Counted from the stretch's first letter, positions 9,222 to 18,410 are shown. The stretch: DNA of 64,000 bases from Paracoccus hibiscisoli (GCF_005048265.1 NZ_SUNH01000005.1:124001-188000), one strand, 5' to 3'. The notes: generated by a model not told the origin, from the letters alone. Program-made: numbers and translations.

Positions 9222-10130
9222 ATGACCGTGAATTCCAGCTATCGTGTCTGCGTGATCGGCCTGGGGTCGATGGGCATGGGGGCGGCGTTGTCCTGCCTGC
9301 GCGCCGGGCTGGCGACCAACGGCATCGACCTGGATGCGGGACGCCGCGACGCCTTTGCGGCGCAGGGCGCCGAGGGCGTCGCCGACGCGATCACGGGCCT
9401 GACCGGCGCTTTCGACGCGGTGATCGTGCTGGTCGTGAACGGCGCGCAGGCGCGGCAGGTGATCCTGGGTCAGGGGGGCGTCGCGGATCGCGTGGCACCG
9501 GGCGGCGCGATCATGGTCAGCTGCACCCAATCGGCCGATGATGCGCGCGCCCTGGGCGCCGATCTGGCGGCGCGCGGCGTGCTGATGCTGGACGCGCCGG
9601 TGTCGGGCGGGGCCGCCAAGGCCGCGCAGGGTGCGATGACGGTAATGGCCTCGGGTCCGGATGCGGCCTTTCACGCGCTGGCCCCGGTGCTGGAGGCGGT
9701 GGCCGCCAAGACCTATCGCATCGGGTCCGAGATCGGCCAAGGCGCGACGGTCAAGGTCATCCATCAGCTGCTGGCGGGCGTGCATATCGCCGTCGGCGCC
9801 GAGGCGATGGCCCTGGCCGCCCGCGCGGGCATCCCGCTGGACACGATGTACGACGTGGTCACCAACGCCGCCGGCAATTCCTGGATGTTCGAGAACCGGA
9901 TGAAGCATGTGGTCGACGGCGATTACACGCCCACTTCGGCGGTCGACATCTTCGTCAAGGATCTGGGGCTGGTCACGGAAACGGGCCGCGCCATGGGCTT
10001 TCCCCTGCCGCTGGCATCGGCGGCCTTTGCCATGTTCCAGCAGGCGTCCAACATGGGTCACGGGGCCGAGGATGACAGCGCGGTCATCAAGACCTTCGCA
10101 GGCATCACCCTGCCGGAGGGCAAAGCATGA
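9222..10130 (+). CDS. ltnD: L-threonate dehydrogenase (3-hydroxyisobutyrate dehydrogenase family)
   Basis: A 302-residue beta-hydroxyacid dehydrogenase: N-terminal Rossmann motif VIGLGSMGMGAA, substrate-binding motif DAPVSGGAAKAAQG, and the helical domain with GATVKVIHQLLAGVH containing the catalytic lysine. LtnD enzymes oxidise L-threonate to 2-oxotetronate. The assignment relies on the next genes (otnK, otnC, otnI, denD), which define the tetronate pathway; sequence alone would give only NAD-dependent hydroxyacid dehydrogenase. Start: ATG at 9222 preceded by GGGAGAGG; an in-frame ATG at 9195 lacks such a site. The stop overlaps the next ATG as ATGA. Confidence 0.85.
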   Translation: MTVNSSYRVCVIGLGSMGMGAALSCLRAGLATNGIDLDAGRRDAFAAQGAEGVADAITGLTGAFDAVIVLVVNGAQARQVILGQGGVADRVAPGGAIMVSCTQSADDARALGADLAARGVLMLDAPVSGGAAKAAQGAMTVMASGPDAAFHALAPVLEAVAAKTYRIGSEIGQGATVKVIHQLLAGVHIAVGAEAMALAARAGIPLDTMYDVVTNAAGNSWMFENRMKHVVDGDYTPTSAVDIFVKDLGLVTETGRAMGFPLPLASAAFAMFQQASNMGHGAEDDSAVIKTFAGITLPEGKA

Positions 10131-11374
10131 AGATCGGCGTCATCGCGGATGATTTCACCGGCGCGACCGACATCGCCGGTTTCCTGGTCGCGGGTGGCCT
10201 GACCACCACGCAGATGATCGGCGTGCCGGACGCGGATGCGCAGGTCGATGCCAATGCCGTGGTGATCTCTCTCAAAAGCCGCTCGAACCCTGCGGCGGAG
10301 GCGGTGGCCGACAGCCTGGCCGCGCTGGACTGGCTGCGCGCGCGGGGGTGCGCGCAGATCTATCAGAAATACTGCTCGACCTTCGATTCGACGGCTGAGG
10401 GCAATATCGGCCCGGTGGCCGATGCGCTGATGCAGGCCTTGGGCACCGACATCACGGTGATCTGCCCGGCGCTGCCGGTGAACGGGCGGTCGGTCTATCT
10501 GGGCCACCTGTTCGTCGGGCGCGACCTGCTGCAGGATTCGGGCATGCGCGATCACCCGATCACGCCCATGCGCGACAGCAGCCTGATCCGGCTGATGGAG
10601 GGGCAGGCGCAGGGCCGCTGTGGCCTTGTCGATGCGGCGACGGTCGATCAGGGGCCGCAGGCCGTGCGCGACCGCATCGCCGCGCTGCGGGCCGATGGTG
10701 TGCGTTACGTGGTGCTGGACGCGATCAGCGACGCGCATCTGGCGACCTTGGGGCAGGCCGTGGCGGACATGGCGCTGGTCACCGGCGGGTCGGGCCTGGG
10801 TTACGGCATCGCGCGGGCGGTGTCGGGCGGGGCCTGCGCGCAGGCGCAGGATGCGGGTGCGCCGCTGGACGGGCCGGGGGTGGTGATCTCGGGCTCGTGC
10901 TCGGTGATGACCAACCGGCAGGTCGCGGCCTATCGCGAATTGGCGCCGACGCTGGATGTGGACGTGGAGCGTTGCCTGGCGGACGCCGACGCCTATGGCG
11001 TCGAACTGGCCGACTGGGTGCTGGCGCAGCCGCAGGGCCGCGCGCCGATGATCACCGCGACCGCCGCTCCGGCGCGCCTGCGCGAGATACAGGGGCAGCA
11101 CGGCGCCGCCGCGTCGGAGGCGGTCGAACGCACATTTGCTGCCGCCGCCGCGCGTCTGGCAGAGGGCGGCATCACCCGCTTCATCGTCGCCGGGGGAGAG
11201 ACCTCGGGCTCGGTCACACAGGCGCTGCAGGTCACCGGCTTCGCCATCGGCCCCCAGATCGCGCCTGGCGTGCCGTGGGTCCGCGCGGTGGACAAGCCGC
11301 TGTCGCTGGCGCTGAAATCCGGCAATTTCGGGGCCGAGACCTTCTTCACCGACGCCCAGCAGGTGCCCGCATGA
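10127..11374 (+). CDS. otnK: 3-oxo-tetronate kinase (DUF1537 four-carbon acid sugar kinase)
   Basis: A 415-residue kinase of the former DUF1537 family. The N-terminal domain starts KIGVIADDFTGATDIAGFL, the family signature; the C-terminal nucleotide-binding domain holds IVAGGETSGSVTQAL and SLALKSGNFG. It phosphorylates the 4-position of 3-oxotetronate with ATP, after the dehydrogenase and isomerase steps. The start overlaps the ltnD stop and its own stop overlaps otnC, so the three are translationally coupled. Length is normal for the family. Confidence 0.9.
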   Translation: MKIGVIADDFTGATDIAGFLVAGGLTTTQMIGVPDADAQVDANAVVISLKSRSNPAAEAVADSLAALDWLRARGCAQIYQKYCSTFDSTAEGNIGPVADALMQALGTDITVICPALPVNGRSVYLGHLFVGRDLLQDSGMRDHPITPMRDSSLIRLMEGQAQGRCGLVDAATVDQGPQAVRDRIAALRADGVRYVVLDAISDAHLATLGQAVADMALVTGGSGLGYGIARAVSGGACAQAQDAGAPLDGPGVVISGSCSVMTNRQVAAYRELAPTLDVDVERCLADADAYGVELADWVLAQPQGRAPMITATAAPARLREIQGQHGAAASEAVERTFAAAAARLAEGGITRFIVAGGETSGSVTQALQVTGFAIGPQIAPGVPWVRAVDKPLSLALKSGNFGAETFFTDAQQVPA

Positions 11375-11997
11375 GCGCCGCCGACCGCATGGTGCTGCTG
11401 TGCCGCAGCCTGTTCGACCGCGGCTATTCCGTGGGAGGGGCGGGCAACGTGTCGGTCCGCAACCCCGATGGCGGCTTTATCGTGACGCCCACGGGCAGCA
11501 GCCTGGGCCGCCTGTCCGCCGATGCGCTGTCGGTGATCGGCGCGGATGGCGAACCGCTGCCGGGACCCAAACCGTCTAAGGAGTTCGCGTTCCATCGCGC
11601 GTTGTACGATGTGCGGCCGCAGGCGGGGGCCATCGTGCATCTGCATTCGACCTATCTTACCGCCCTGTCCTGCCTTGAGGGGTTGCCCCGCAACAACGCG
11701 ATCCGGCCCTTCACCCCCTATTACGTCATGCGTATCGGGCACATGCCGGTCATCCCCTATTCCCGCCCCGGATCGCCGCAGATCGGGCTGGACCTGGCCG
11801 CCGCCGCGCAGGGCAGCAGCGCGCAGGCCTTCCTGCTGGCATCCCACGGGGTCGTGGTGCTGGGCCGCGACATCGACGATGCCGTCAACAATGCCGAGGA
11901 GCTGGAGGAGACTGCCAAGCTGCAGTTCATCCTGTGCGGCGAAAAGCTGCATTACCTGACCGAGGCCGAAATCGCCGAACTGGGCGGAGGATACTGA
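11371..11997 (+). CDS. otnC: 3-oxo-tetronate 4-phosphate decarboxylase (class II aldolase family)
   Basis: A 208-residue class II aldolase/adducin-domain enzyme. The zinc site is suggested by VHLHST (two histidines about residue 90) and the later LASHGVVVLG histidine; GGAGNVSVR and PTGSSLG form the phosphate-binding loops. It decarboxylates 3-oxotetronate 4-phosphate to dihydroxyacetone phosphate. The ATG at 11371 overlaps the otnK stop. The frame is open further upstream, but that part is antisense-like filler inside otnK. One base separates it from otnI. Confidence 0.88.
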   Translation: MSAADRMVLLCRSLFDRGYSVGGAGNVSVRNPDGGFIVTPTGSSLGRLSADALSVIGADGEPLPGPKPSKEFAFHRALYDVRPQAGAIVHLHSTYLTALSCLEGLPRNNAIRPFTPYYVMRIGHMPVIPYSRPGSPQIGLDLAAAAQGSSAQAFLLASHGVVVLGRDIDDAVNNAEELEETAKLQFILCGEKLHYLTEAEIAELGGGY

Positions 11998-11998
11998 C

Positions 11999-12787
11999 AT
12001 GACCCGCATTGCCGCGAACCTTTCGATGCTGTTCACCGACGCGCCGTTTCTGGACCGGTTCGACCGGGCGGGCGCTGCGGGCTTTGACACGGTCGAGTTC
12101 CTGTTCCCCTATGACCACCCCATCGACGTGGTGAAGACCCGGCTGGACCGCAACGGGTTGCGCCTGTCGCTGATCAACGCGCCCGCAGGCGATTGGACGG
12201 CGGGAGAGCGGGGCTTTGCCGCGCGTCCGTCCAAACGCGCCGAATTCCGCGCCAGCGTGGAGCAGGCGATCACCTATGCCACGGGCCTGGGCTGTCCGCG
12301 CATCCACGTGATGTCCGGCATCACCGCGGGCGAACCCGACCGCGCCGCCTGCGAGGCGGTCTGGACCGAAAACCTGCGCGAGGCCGCCGACATGGCCGCA
12401 AGCGCCGGTCTGTTCATCAGCATCGAGCCGCTGAACAGCCGCGACGTGCCGGGATACTTCATCGCCCATCAGGACCCGACGCTGGCCCTGATCCAGGGGC
12501 TGGACCGCCGCAACGTCATGCTGCAGTTCGACGTCTATCACACGCAGATCATGGACGGCGACATCATCCGCCGGATCGAGCGGCTGAAGGGCGCCTATGG
12601 CCATGTCCAGATCGCGGGCGTCCCCGACCGCCACGAACCCGACACGGGCGAGCTGAACTACGCGGAGATCTTCGCGGCCTTCGACCGGACCAGATTCGAC
12701 GGGCCGATGGGCTGCGAATACAACCCGCGCGGCCGGACCGAGGACGGTCTGGGCTGGGCCGCGCCCTATCTGCGCACGCCCGCATGA
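11999..12787 (+). CDS. otnI: 2-oxo-tetronate isomerase (hydroxypyruvate isomerase family)
   Basis: A 262-residue TIM-barrel protein of the xylose isomerase-like (Hyi/OtnI) family. Markers include NLSMLFTDAPFLDRF at the N-terminus, the metal-binding glutamate in ISIEPLNSRDVPGYF, and MLQFDVYHTQIMDGD with aspartate and histidine ligands. In this context it converts 2-oxotetronate to 3-oxotetronate, the step shared by the threonate and erythronate routes in some organisms. Hydroxypyruvate isomerase activity is an alternative, less likely next to otnK, otnC and denD. Confidence 0.85.
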   Translation: MTRIAANLSMLFTDAPFLDRFDRAGAAGFDTVEFLFPYDHPIDVVKTRLDRNGLRLSLINAPAGDWTAGERGFAARPSKRAEFRASVEQAITYATGLGCPRIHVMSGITAGEPDRAACEAVWTENLREAADMAASAGLFISIEPLNSRDVPGYFIAHQDPTLALIQGLDRRNVMLQFDVYHTQIMDGDIIRRIERLKGAYGHVQIAGVPDRHEPDTGELNYAEIFAAFDRTRFDGPMGCEYNPRGRTEDGLGWAAPYLRTPA

Positions 12788-13566
12788 TCCCCGCCGAACG
12801 CCAGCAGTTCATCCTGTCCTGCCTGGCCGAACGCGACATCGTCAGCATCGCCGACCTGGTGGACCGCCTGGGCGTGTCGCACATGACCGTGCGCCGCGAC
12901 ATTCAGGTGCTGGAGGATGCGGGCCGCGTCACCTCCGTCACCGGCGGTGTGCGCCTGTCGCGTAGGTTGGCGCAGGAGCTGCCGCACCTGCAGAAGGCCG
13001 CGATCAACACCGACGCCAAGCGTGCCGTGGGGCAGGCCGCGGCCGATCTGGTCCGCGACGGCATGGTGATCTATCTGGACGCGGGCACGACGCTGCTGGA
13101 GCTGGCGCGCCAGATCGCCGGGCGGCGGGGGCTGACGGTGGTGACGAACGATTTCGTCATCTGCGCCTGGCTGTCGACGCATTCCGACTGCACGCTGTAT
13201 CACAGCGGCGGGCTGGTCGAGCGCGCGAACCAGTCCTGCGTGGGGGGCGCCGCCTCCGAGGCGCTGGCGCGGTTCAACTATGACATCGCCTTCATCTCGA
13301 CTTCGTCCTGGACGGTGGCGGGGCTGAGTTCGCCCTCCGAGGCCAAGGGCCCGGTCAAGCGCGTCGCGGTCGATCGCGCGCGGCGCGCCGTGCTGGTGTC
13401 GGATTCGACGAAATACGGCGCGGTGGCGGCGATGAACATCCTGCCCGTCTCGGTCTTCGACACGGTCGTGACCGATGCGGGCATCGACGCAGAGGCGGCG
13501 GACGCCCTGCGCGAGATGGGCGTCCAGGTGATCCTGGCCCCCGACCTGAAGGGAGAGAGAGCATGA
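12784..13566 (+). CDS. DeoR/GlpR-family transcriptional regulator of the tetronate operon
   Basis: A 260-residue DeoR-type repressor. The N-terminal helix-turn-helix reads VSIADLVDRLGVSHMTVRRD, followed by the family hallmark VTGGVRL; the C-terminal sugar-phosphate sensor domain contains IYLDAGTTLLELA and VVTNDFVICAWL. DeoR regulators commonly bind phosphorylated pathway intermediates, so a tetronate phosphate is a likely effector. The ATG at 12784 overlaps the otnI stop and the stop overlaps denD. Candidate operators lie in front of ltnD at 9152-9203. Confidence 0.9.
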   Translation: MIPAERQQFILSCLAERDIVSIADLVDRLGVSHMTVRRDIQVLEDAGRVTSVTGGVRLSRRLAQELPHLQKAAINTDAKRAVGQAAADLVRDGMVIYLDAGTTLLELARQIAGRRGLTVVTNDFVICAWLSTHSDCTLYHSGGLVERANQSCVGGAASEALARFNYDIAFISTSSWTVAGLSSPSEAKGPVKRVAVDRARRAVLVSDSTKYGAVAAMNILPVSVFDTVVTDAGIDAEAADALREMGVQVILAPDLKGERA

Positions 13567-14492
13567 CCATCGTGGTGACCGGCGGCGCCGGTTTTCTGGG
13601 CGCGCGCCTGATCGCCGCCCTGCTGAAGGACGGCGCAGAGCGCATCCTGTCGCTGGACCGGGTGGCCTGCCCGGTCGACGACGCGCGGGTGCACAGCCTG
13701 GTGGGCTCCATCGACGACGCGGATGCCGTGGCGCGGGCGCTGTCGGGGGGCGCGGAGACGGTCTATCACCTGGCCGCCGTGCTGTCGGGCCAGTCGGAAC
13801 AGGATTTCGACACTGGCCTGCACATCAACGTCGATGCCACCCGCCTGCTGCTGGAAGCCTGCCGCAGGCTGGACCGCGCGCCACGGTTCGTGTTCACCAG
13901 CTCGCTGGCGGTGTTCGGCGGAGAGATGCCGCAGATCGTGCCGCCGACCATGGCGCTGATGCCCCAGTCCTCCTATGGCTGTGGCAAGGCCATTGGGGAA
14001 CTGCTGGTCAGCGAATACAGCCGCAAGGGGTTCGTCGACGGGCTGACCGTGCGCCTGCCCACGATCTGCGTGCGCCCCGGCGCGCCCAATTCCGCGGCCT
14101 CCAGCTTCGTGTCCGGCATCATCCGCGAACCGGTGGCGGGGCAGGCGTCGGAATGCCCGGTGCCGCTGGACACGCGGCTGTGGATCAGCTCTCCGGGCGT
14201 GGCGGTGGACAACCTGGTCCGCGCGGGCCGGATTCCGGCCGCCGATCTGGGCCTCAGCCGCGTCATGGACATGCCCGGCATCACCACGACGCCCGCAGAA
14301 ATGCTGGACAGCCTGGAACGGTTGGCGGGCCCGGAGGCCCGCGCCCGCGTCGCCCTGACCCGCGAGCAGCGGATCATAGACATCGTCTGCAGCTGGCCTG
14401 GCGCCTTTGACGTGACCCGCGCGCGTGCCCTGGGCTTTGGGGCGGATACCGATTTCGACGCGATCCTGCAGCAGTTCCTGGCAGATCGCTGA
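13563..14492 (+). CDS. denD: D-erythronate dehydrogenase (NAD-dependent epimerase/dehydratase family)
   Basis: A 309-residue extended-SDR protein. The nucleotide motif VTGGAGFLGARL is at the N-terminus, the catalytic serine region is VFTSSLAVFGGEMP, and the tyrosine/lysine pair is in SSYGCGKAIGELL (YxxxK). DenD members oxidise D-erythronate to 2-oxotetronate; this neighbourhood makes that the preferred call over a generic sugar epimerase. It is coupled to the DeoR gene by ATGA overlap. The permease gene follows after 49 bases. Confidence 0.87.
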   Translation: MTIVVTGGAGFLGARLIAALLKDGAERILSLDRVACPVDDARVHSLVGSIDDADAVARALSGGAETVYHLAAVLSGQSEQDFDTGLHINVDATRLLLEACRRLDRAPRFVFTSSLAVFGGEMPQIVPPTMALMPQSSYGCGKAIGELLVSEYSRKGFVDGLTVRLPTICVRPGAPNSAASSFVSGIIREPVAGQASECPVPLDTRLWISSPGVAVDNLVRAGRIPAADLGLSRVMDMPGITTTPAEMLDSLERLAGPEARARVALTREQRIIDIVCSWPGAFDVTRARALGFGADTDFDAILQQFLADR

Positions 14493-14541
14493 GCGTTTTC
14501 AACTGGAGGCGCCCCAACCGGGCGCAGTGGAGGAGTAACCC

Positions 14542-15939
14542 ATGGCTGAACCCGGAATGGAGTTCCAGCTGATCGCAGGGCTTGGCTTTGCCATCTTCCT
14601 GCTGATCTTTCTGGTCGTAAAGACCAAGGTCCACGCGATCATCGCGCTGATCATCGCCGCATCCGTGTCGGGCCTGATCGGCGGCATGATGCCCGCCGAC
14701 GTGATCAATTCGATCACCACCGGTTTTGGCCGCACGCTGTCCACCATCGGCCTGGTCATCGGCTTCGGCGTCATGATGGGCCGCATCCTGGAGGTGTCGG
14801 GCGCGGCCGAGCAGATGGCCTATTCGCTGATCCGCTGGGTCGGGAAAAAGCGCGAGGATTGGGCGATGGTCCTGACGGGCTATATCGTGTCGATCCCGAT
14901 CTTCTGCGACAGCGCCTTCGTGATCCTGTCGCCGCTGGTCAAGGCGCTGGCGCGCAATTCCGGCAAGTCGGTCCTGACCCTGGGCATCGCGCTGGCGGGC
15001 GGTCTGATGCTGACCCACCATGCAGTGCCGCCGACCCCCGGCCCCCTGGGCGTCGCGGGCATCTATGGCGTCGATCTGGGGCTGATGATCTTCTGGGGGA
15101 TCGTGTTCACCATTCCGGGCATGGCGGTCATCGTCTTCTACGCCCGCGCGATGGGCCCCCGGCTGGAGCGGATGATCCTGGCCGATACCGGAGAGGACAT
15201 TGCCGCCGCCTATCGCCAGTTCGAGACCGCCGCCGATGACCGCCAGAAGGTCCTGCCGTCGCTGGGCCTGTCGGTCCTGCCGCTGGTGCTGCCGATCGTG
15301 CTGATCTTTATGAACACCATCGCCACGACCATCGTGCGCCTGTCCGACGACCCCGAACTGGCCAACAACATCGCGGTGCAGGCGATGTCGTTCTTTGGCA
15401 ACCCGGTGATCGCGGTGGCGATGGGCCTGCTGGTCGCGATCTACACCCTGCTGCCGGGCTGCCCGCGGGAGGAGGTCCTGCGCTATATGGAGCAGGGCGT
15501 CGAAAGCGCGGGCATCATCCTGCTGGTGACCGGTGCGGGCGGGGCCCTGGGCTCGGTCCTGCGCGATTCGGGGGTGGGTGACGTGATCGGCCAGGCGGTG
15601 GCCGGGCTGGCCATTCCGGCGGTGCTGATCCCCTTTGTCATCAGTTCGCTGGTGCGGCTGATCCAGGGGTCGGGCACGGTCGCGATGATCACGGGCGCGT
15701 CGATCTCGGCGCCGATCCTGATGAACATGCCGGACGTGAACATGGTCTTTGCCGCGCAGGCGGCGGCTATCGGGTCGATGGTCTTCGGCTATTTCAACGA
15801 CAGCTATTTCTGGGTCATCAACCGGATGCTGGGCGTGAAACAGGCGAAACACCAGATGCTGCTGTGGTCGGTGCCGACCACGCTGGCCTGGGGATCGTCG
15901 CTGGCGATGCTGCTGATCTGCAACGCGCTGTTCGGCTGA
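14542..15939 (+). CDS. GntP-family permease, probable tetronate transporter
   Basis: A 465-residue transporter of the gluconate/H+ symporter (GntP) family with about 12-14 hydrophobic segments from start to end. Family landmarks include LVIGFGVMMGRILEVSGAAE, SIPIFCDSAFVILSPLVKA, and the C-terminal YFNDSYFWVINRM. As last gene of the tetronate operon it probably imports L-threonate and D-erythronate. A strong GGAGG site precedes the ATG at 14542. A 10-base stem hairpin follows the stop. Confidence 0.9.
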   Translation: MAEPGMEFQLIAGLGFAIFLLIFLVVKTKVHAIIALIIAASVSGLIGGMMPADVINSITTGFGRTLSTIGLVIGFGVMMGRILEVSGAAEQMAYSLIRWVGKKREDWAMVLTGYIVSIPIFCDSAFVILSPLVKALARNSGKSVLTLGIALAGGLMLTHHAVPPTPGPLGVAGIYGVDLGLMIFWGIVFTIPGMAVIVFYARAMGPRLERMILADTGEDIAAAYRQFETAADDRQKVLPSLGLSVLPLVLPIVLIFMNTIATTIVRLSDDPELANNIAVQAMSFFGNPVIAVAMGLLVAIYTLLPGCPREEVLRYMEQGVESAGIILLVTGAGGALGSVLRDSGVGDVIGQAVAGLAIPAVLIPFVISSLVRLIQGSGTVAMITGASISAPILMNMPDVNMVFAAQAAAIGSMVFGYFNDSYFWVINRMLGVKQAKHQMLLWSVPTTLAWGSSLAMLLICNALFG

Positions 15940-15961
15940 CACGACCCCGAGACCGGCGGGC

Positions 15962-15988
15962 AGGGGCGGGCGCGACGTGCCCGCCCCT
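15962..15988 (+). terminator. Hairpin after the tetronate operon
   Basis: AGGGGCGGGC (15962-15971) and GCCCGCCCCT (15979-15988) form a perfect 10-base stem with a 7-base loop, 23 bases after the GntP stop. Only two T residues follow, so it may be a weak terminator or an RNA 3'-end stabiliser. Confidence 0.6.
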
Positions 15989-16017
15989 TGCCATGTCGGC
16001 CGCGCGGAACCAAAATG

Positions 16018-16042
16018 GCGCGACAGGGTTCCGCTGTCGCGC
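16018..16042 (+). promoter_or_regulatory. Hairpin in the leader of the PLD-like gene
   Basis: GCGCGACAG and CTGTCGCGC form a perfect 9-base inverted repeat with a 7-base spacer, ending 38 bases before the ATG at 16081. It could be an operator or an RNA structure. It has no T tract, so a terminator is less likely. Confidence 0.4.
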
Positions 16043-16080
16043 GCGATTGCGACACAGCAACAGAGGGTTGGCGAAACAGG

Positions 16081-17589
16081 ATGGATGCTTCGAGTGACCG
16101 GCTGGCCCGTCCGGGGTGGAATTGCTGGCGGGTCGAACAGTCGGGGCGCTTTGCCGTCATTGCCGATGCCGACGAATATTTCCGCGTGGTGCGCCAGGCG
16201 ATGCTGCAGGCGCGTCACAGCATCCTGATGATCGGGTGGGATTTCGACGCCCGCATTCATCTGGGCGACGCCTCGGACGGCGGCCCCCCCGCCTTGGGCG
16301 ATTTCGTCATGTGGCTGGCGCGCCGCAGCCCCACACTGCATGTGCGTCTGTTGCGGTGGGATACCGGCGCGCTCAAGGCGCTGTTTCGCGGATCGACCCT
16401 GCTGACCATCCTGCGCTGGAAGATGCATCCGCGCATCACGCTGCGTCTGGACGGCAAGCATCCCTTTGCCAGCAGCCACCACCAGAAGATCGTGGTGATC
16501 GACGATTGCCTGGCGTTCTGCGGCGGCATCGACATGACCGAGGGCCGGTGGGACACGCGCGAGCATATCGACGACGATCCCCGCCGCACCAGCGCGGGCG
16601 GCAAGCCGCTCAAGCCATGGCACGATGCGACCAGCGCCTTTGACGGACCCGCCGCGCGGGCCCTAGGCGATCTGGCGCGTGACCGCTGGCGCATCGCCTC
16701 GGGCGAGGTGCTGGCCCCGATCAGCGATTCCTCGGGCTGCTGGCCCGAAGCGCTGGTGCCGACGTTCCGCGATGTGGCGCTGGCCATCGCGCGGACCCGC
16801 CCCGAGATCCCGGACGTGCATCCCGCCTTCGAGATCGAGCAGATGTATCTGGACCTGATCGCCCGCGCGCGGCGGGTGATCTATGCCGAAAGCCAGTATT
16901 TCGCATCCCGCCGCATTGCGCAGGCCATCGCCAAACGGCTGATCGAGGACGATCCCCCCGAGATCGTGATCATCAACCCGGTCAGCGCGCAGGGCTGGCT
17001 GGAGCCGCTGGCGATGGACACCGCCCGCGCGCAGCTGATCGAGGCGCTGCGCAAGCTGGATCATCGCGACAGGCTGCGCATCTATCACCCGGTGACCGAT
17101 GCGGGCGCCGAGATCTATGTCCATGCCAAGGTCACGATTGTGGACGACACCTATCTGCGGGTGGGTTCGTCCAACTTCAACAACCGCTCGATGCGGCTGG
17201 ACACGGAATGCGACGTGATGCTGGCGGCTGAACGCCCCGGCGCCGACGCCACCCGCGCCAGCATCACTGCCCTGCGCGACGACCTGCTGGCCGAGCATCT
17301 GGCCATGCGCCCCGAGGAGGTCGCCCCGGCCATCGCCGAACACGGCAGCCTGATCGCCATGATCGAGGCCCGCCGCGGGCCGCAGGGGCAGGGCCGCACC
17401 CTGATCCCCTACGAGATCCCCGAGCTGAGCGATTTCGAGGCCTGGCTGGCCGACAATGAGATCCTGGACCCGGAAGGGCCCGACAAGATCTTTGAGCCTC
17501 TGGGTAAGCGCAAGGGACTGATCCGCCGCATCCACTGGCCGCGCCGGCTGACCTGGCGGCGCAGGGCAGAGCGCCGCAAGGCGGGTTAA
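16081..17589 (+). CDS. Phospholipase D-like phosphatidyltransferase/phosphodiesterase
   Basis: A 502-residue protein with two HKD motifs: HHQKIVVIDD near residue 133 and VHAKVTIVDD followed by GSSNFNNRSM near 345. These form one active site in the PLD superfamily. No signal peptide or membrane helix is seen, unlike classical cardiolipin synthases, so it fits the cytosolic PLD-type enzymes that act at the membrane surface. Phospholipid hydrolysis or transphosphatidylation is possible. Start: ATG at 16081; an upstream in-frame ATG at 15988 would run through a strong hairpin. The stop overlaps tail-to-tail with the LuxR gene. Confidence 0.85.
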   Translation: MDASSDRLARPGWNCWRVEQSGRFAVIADADEYFRVVRQAMLQARHSILMIGWDFDARIHLGDASDGGPPALGDFVMWLARRSPTLHVRLLRWDTGALKALFRGSTLLTILRWKMHPRITLRLDGKHPFASSHHQKIVVIDDCLAFCGGIDMTEGRWDTREHIDDDPRRTSAGGKPLKPWHDATSAFDGPAARALGDLARDRWRIASGEVLAPISDSSGCWPEALVPTFRDVALAIARTRPEIPDVHPAFEIEQMYLDLIARARRVIYAESQYFASRRIAQAIAKRLIEDDPPEIVIINPVSAQGWLEPLAMDTARAQLIEALRKLDHRDRLRIYHPVTDAGAEIYVHAKVTIVDDTYLRVGSSNFNNRSMRLDTECDVMLAAERPGADATRASITALRDDLLAEHLAMRPEEVAPAIAEHGSLIAMIEARRGPQGQGRTLIPYEIPELSDFEAWLADNEILDPEGPDKIFEPLGKRKGLIRRIHWPRRLTWRRRAERRKAG

Positions 17590-18257
17590 TCCCCGTCAGG
17601 TCCGGTCGGCAGCCCCTTGCTGAGGCCGGACACGCTGACCCCGTTCAGCAGTCCCGCATCGATGGCCTTGCGGATCGCATGGCCGTTATCTTCGACCCCA
17701 AGGGCGGTGCGGGCCTGCCCCAGCCGGTACCGCAGCGCCGTCCGCGAGATGCCAAGCGCCGCGCAGGCCTGATCATAGGTCATGCCGCAGGCGATCGCCT
17801 CCAACGCGTCCACCAGGATCGGGCGCAGCGAGGCACCGCGTTCGACGATGTCATGCGCGCGGCGCAGCAGCTGGCTCATCCGGGTGATCTCGGTATCAGT
17901 GAAGTCGCGGTCGTCGCGAGCGGCCCCGATATAGGACCGCGATTCCGGCGGACCCCAGGACAGCGCCACCCCGTGGGTCAGGCCGTGGTCGCGGGCCTGG
18001 CCCATGACGTTCAGCGGGTCGGGCATGATGCGGGCCAGATCGCTCCAGCGGATGCTGCCCTGGTGCAGCACGCACCAGATGACCATCGGGTCGCCCACCC
18101 CCAGATTCGCGCGGGTATAGGCCTGGATCCAGCGCGACGGATAGGTCGAGATGCGCCGCACGGGCCGCGAATAGCGGATGTGCAGACCGATCGTAAAGCC
18201 GCGCGGCGCCAGCGCGGCCAGCGCCTCGTCGATCTGTTCGAGGGAAGAGGGGGACAT
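17586..18257 (-). CDS. LuxR-type regulator with autoinducer-binding-like domain (LuxR solo)
   Basis: About 223 residues. The N-terminal two thirds resemble the autoinducer-binding domain (GFTIGLHIRYSRPVRR, WIQAYTRANLGVGDPMVIW), with the conserved Trp/Asp/Pro pattern. The C-terminal helix-turn-helix is MTYDQACAALGISRTALRYR. No luxI-type synthase gene lies in the window, so it is a solo as far as can be seen. The ATG at 18257 gives a normal length; an upstream ATG at 18341 would add 28 poor residues. Its stop overlaps the PLD gene stop on the other strand. Ligand unknown. Confidence 0.8.
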   Translation of the reverse strand: MSPSSLEQIDEALAALAPRGFTIGLHIRYSRPVRRISTYPSRWIQAYTRANLGVGDPMVIWCVLHQGSIRWSDLARIMPDPLNVMGQARDHGLTHGVALSWGPPESRSYIGAARDDRDFTDTEITRMSQLLRRAHDIVERGASLRPILVDALEAIACGMTYDQACAALGISRTALRYRLGQARTALGVEDNGHAIRKAIDAGLLNGVSVSGLSKGLPTGPDGD

Positions 18258-18410
18258 GATGCGGACCCGGTCACCGTTTATGTGCAGGCATGTAGGCCCA
18301 TGAGCCGGTCGCGGGCAAGGGCCGTGTCCTTTGTGCAACATAGCCTTCTGGGGCTATTTCGTTGCGGGGTGCGGGCGGGGTAACCCCTGTCGGGCGCAGG
18401 TTGCGCTTAT

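Noticed and set aside
14374..16623. A 749-codon minus-strand open frame across the GntP and PLD genes
   Set aside because: Low-complexity His/Gln/Arg text with no family; both plus-strand genes are clear. GC-driven shadow.
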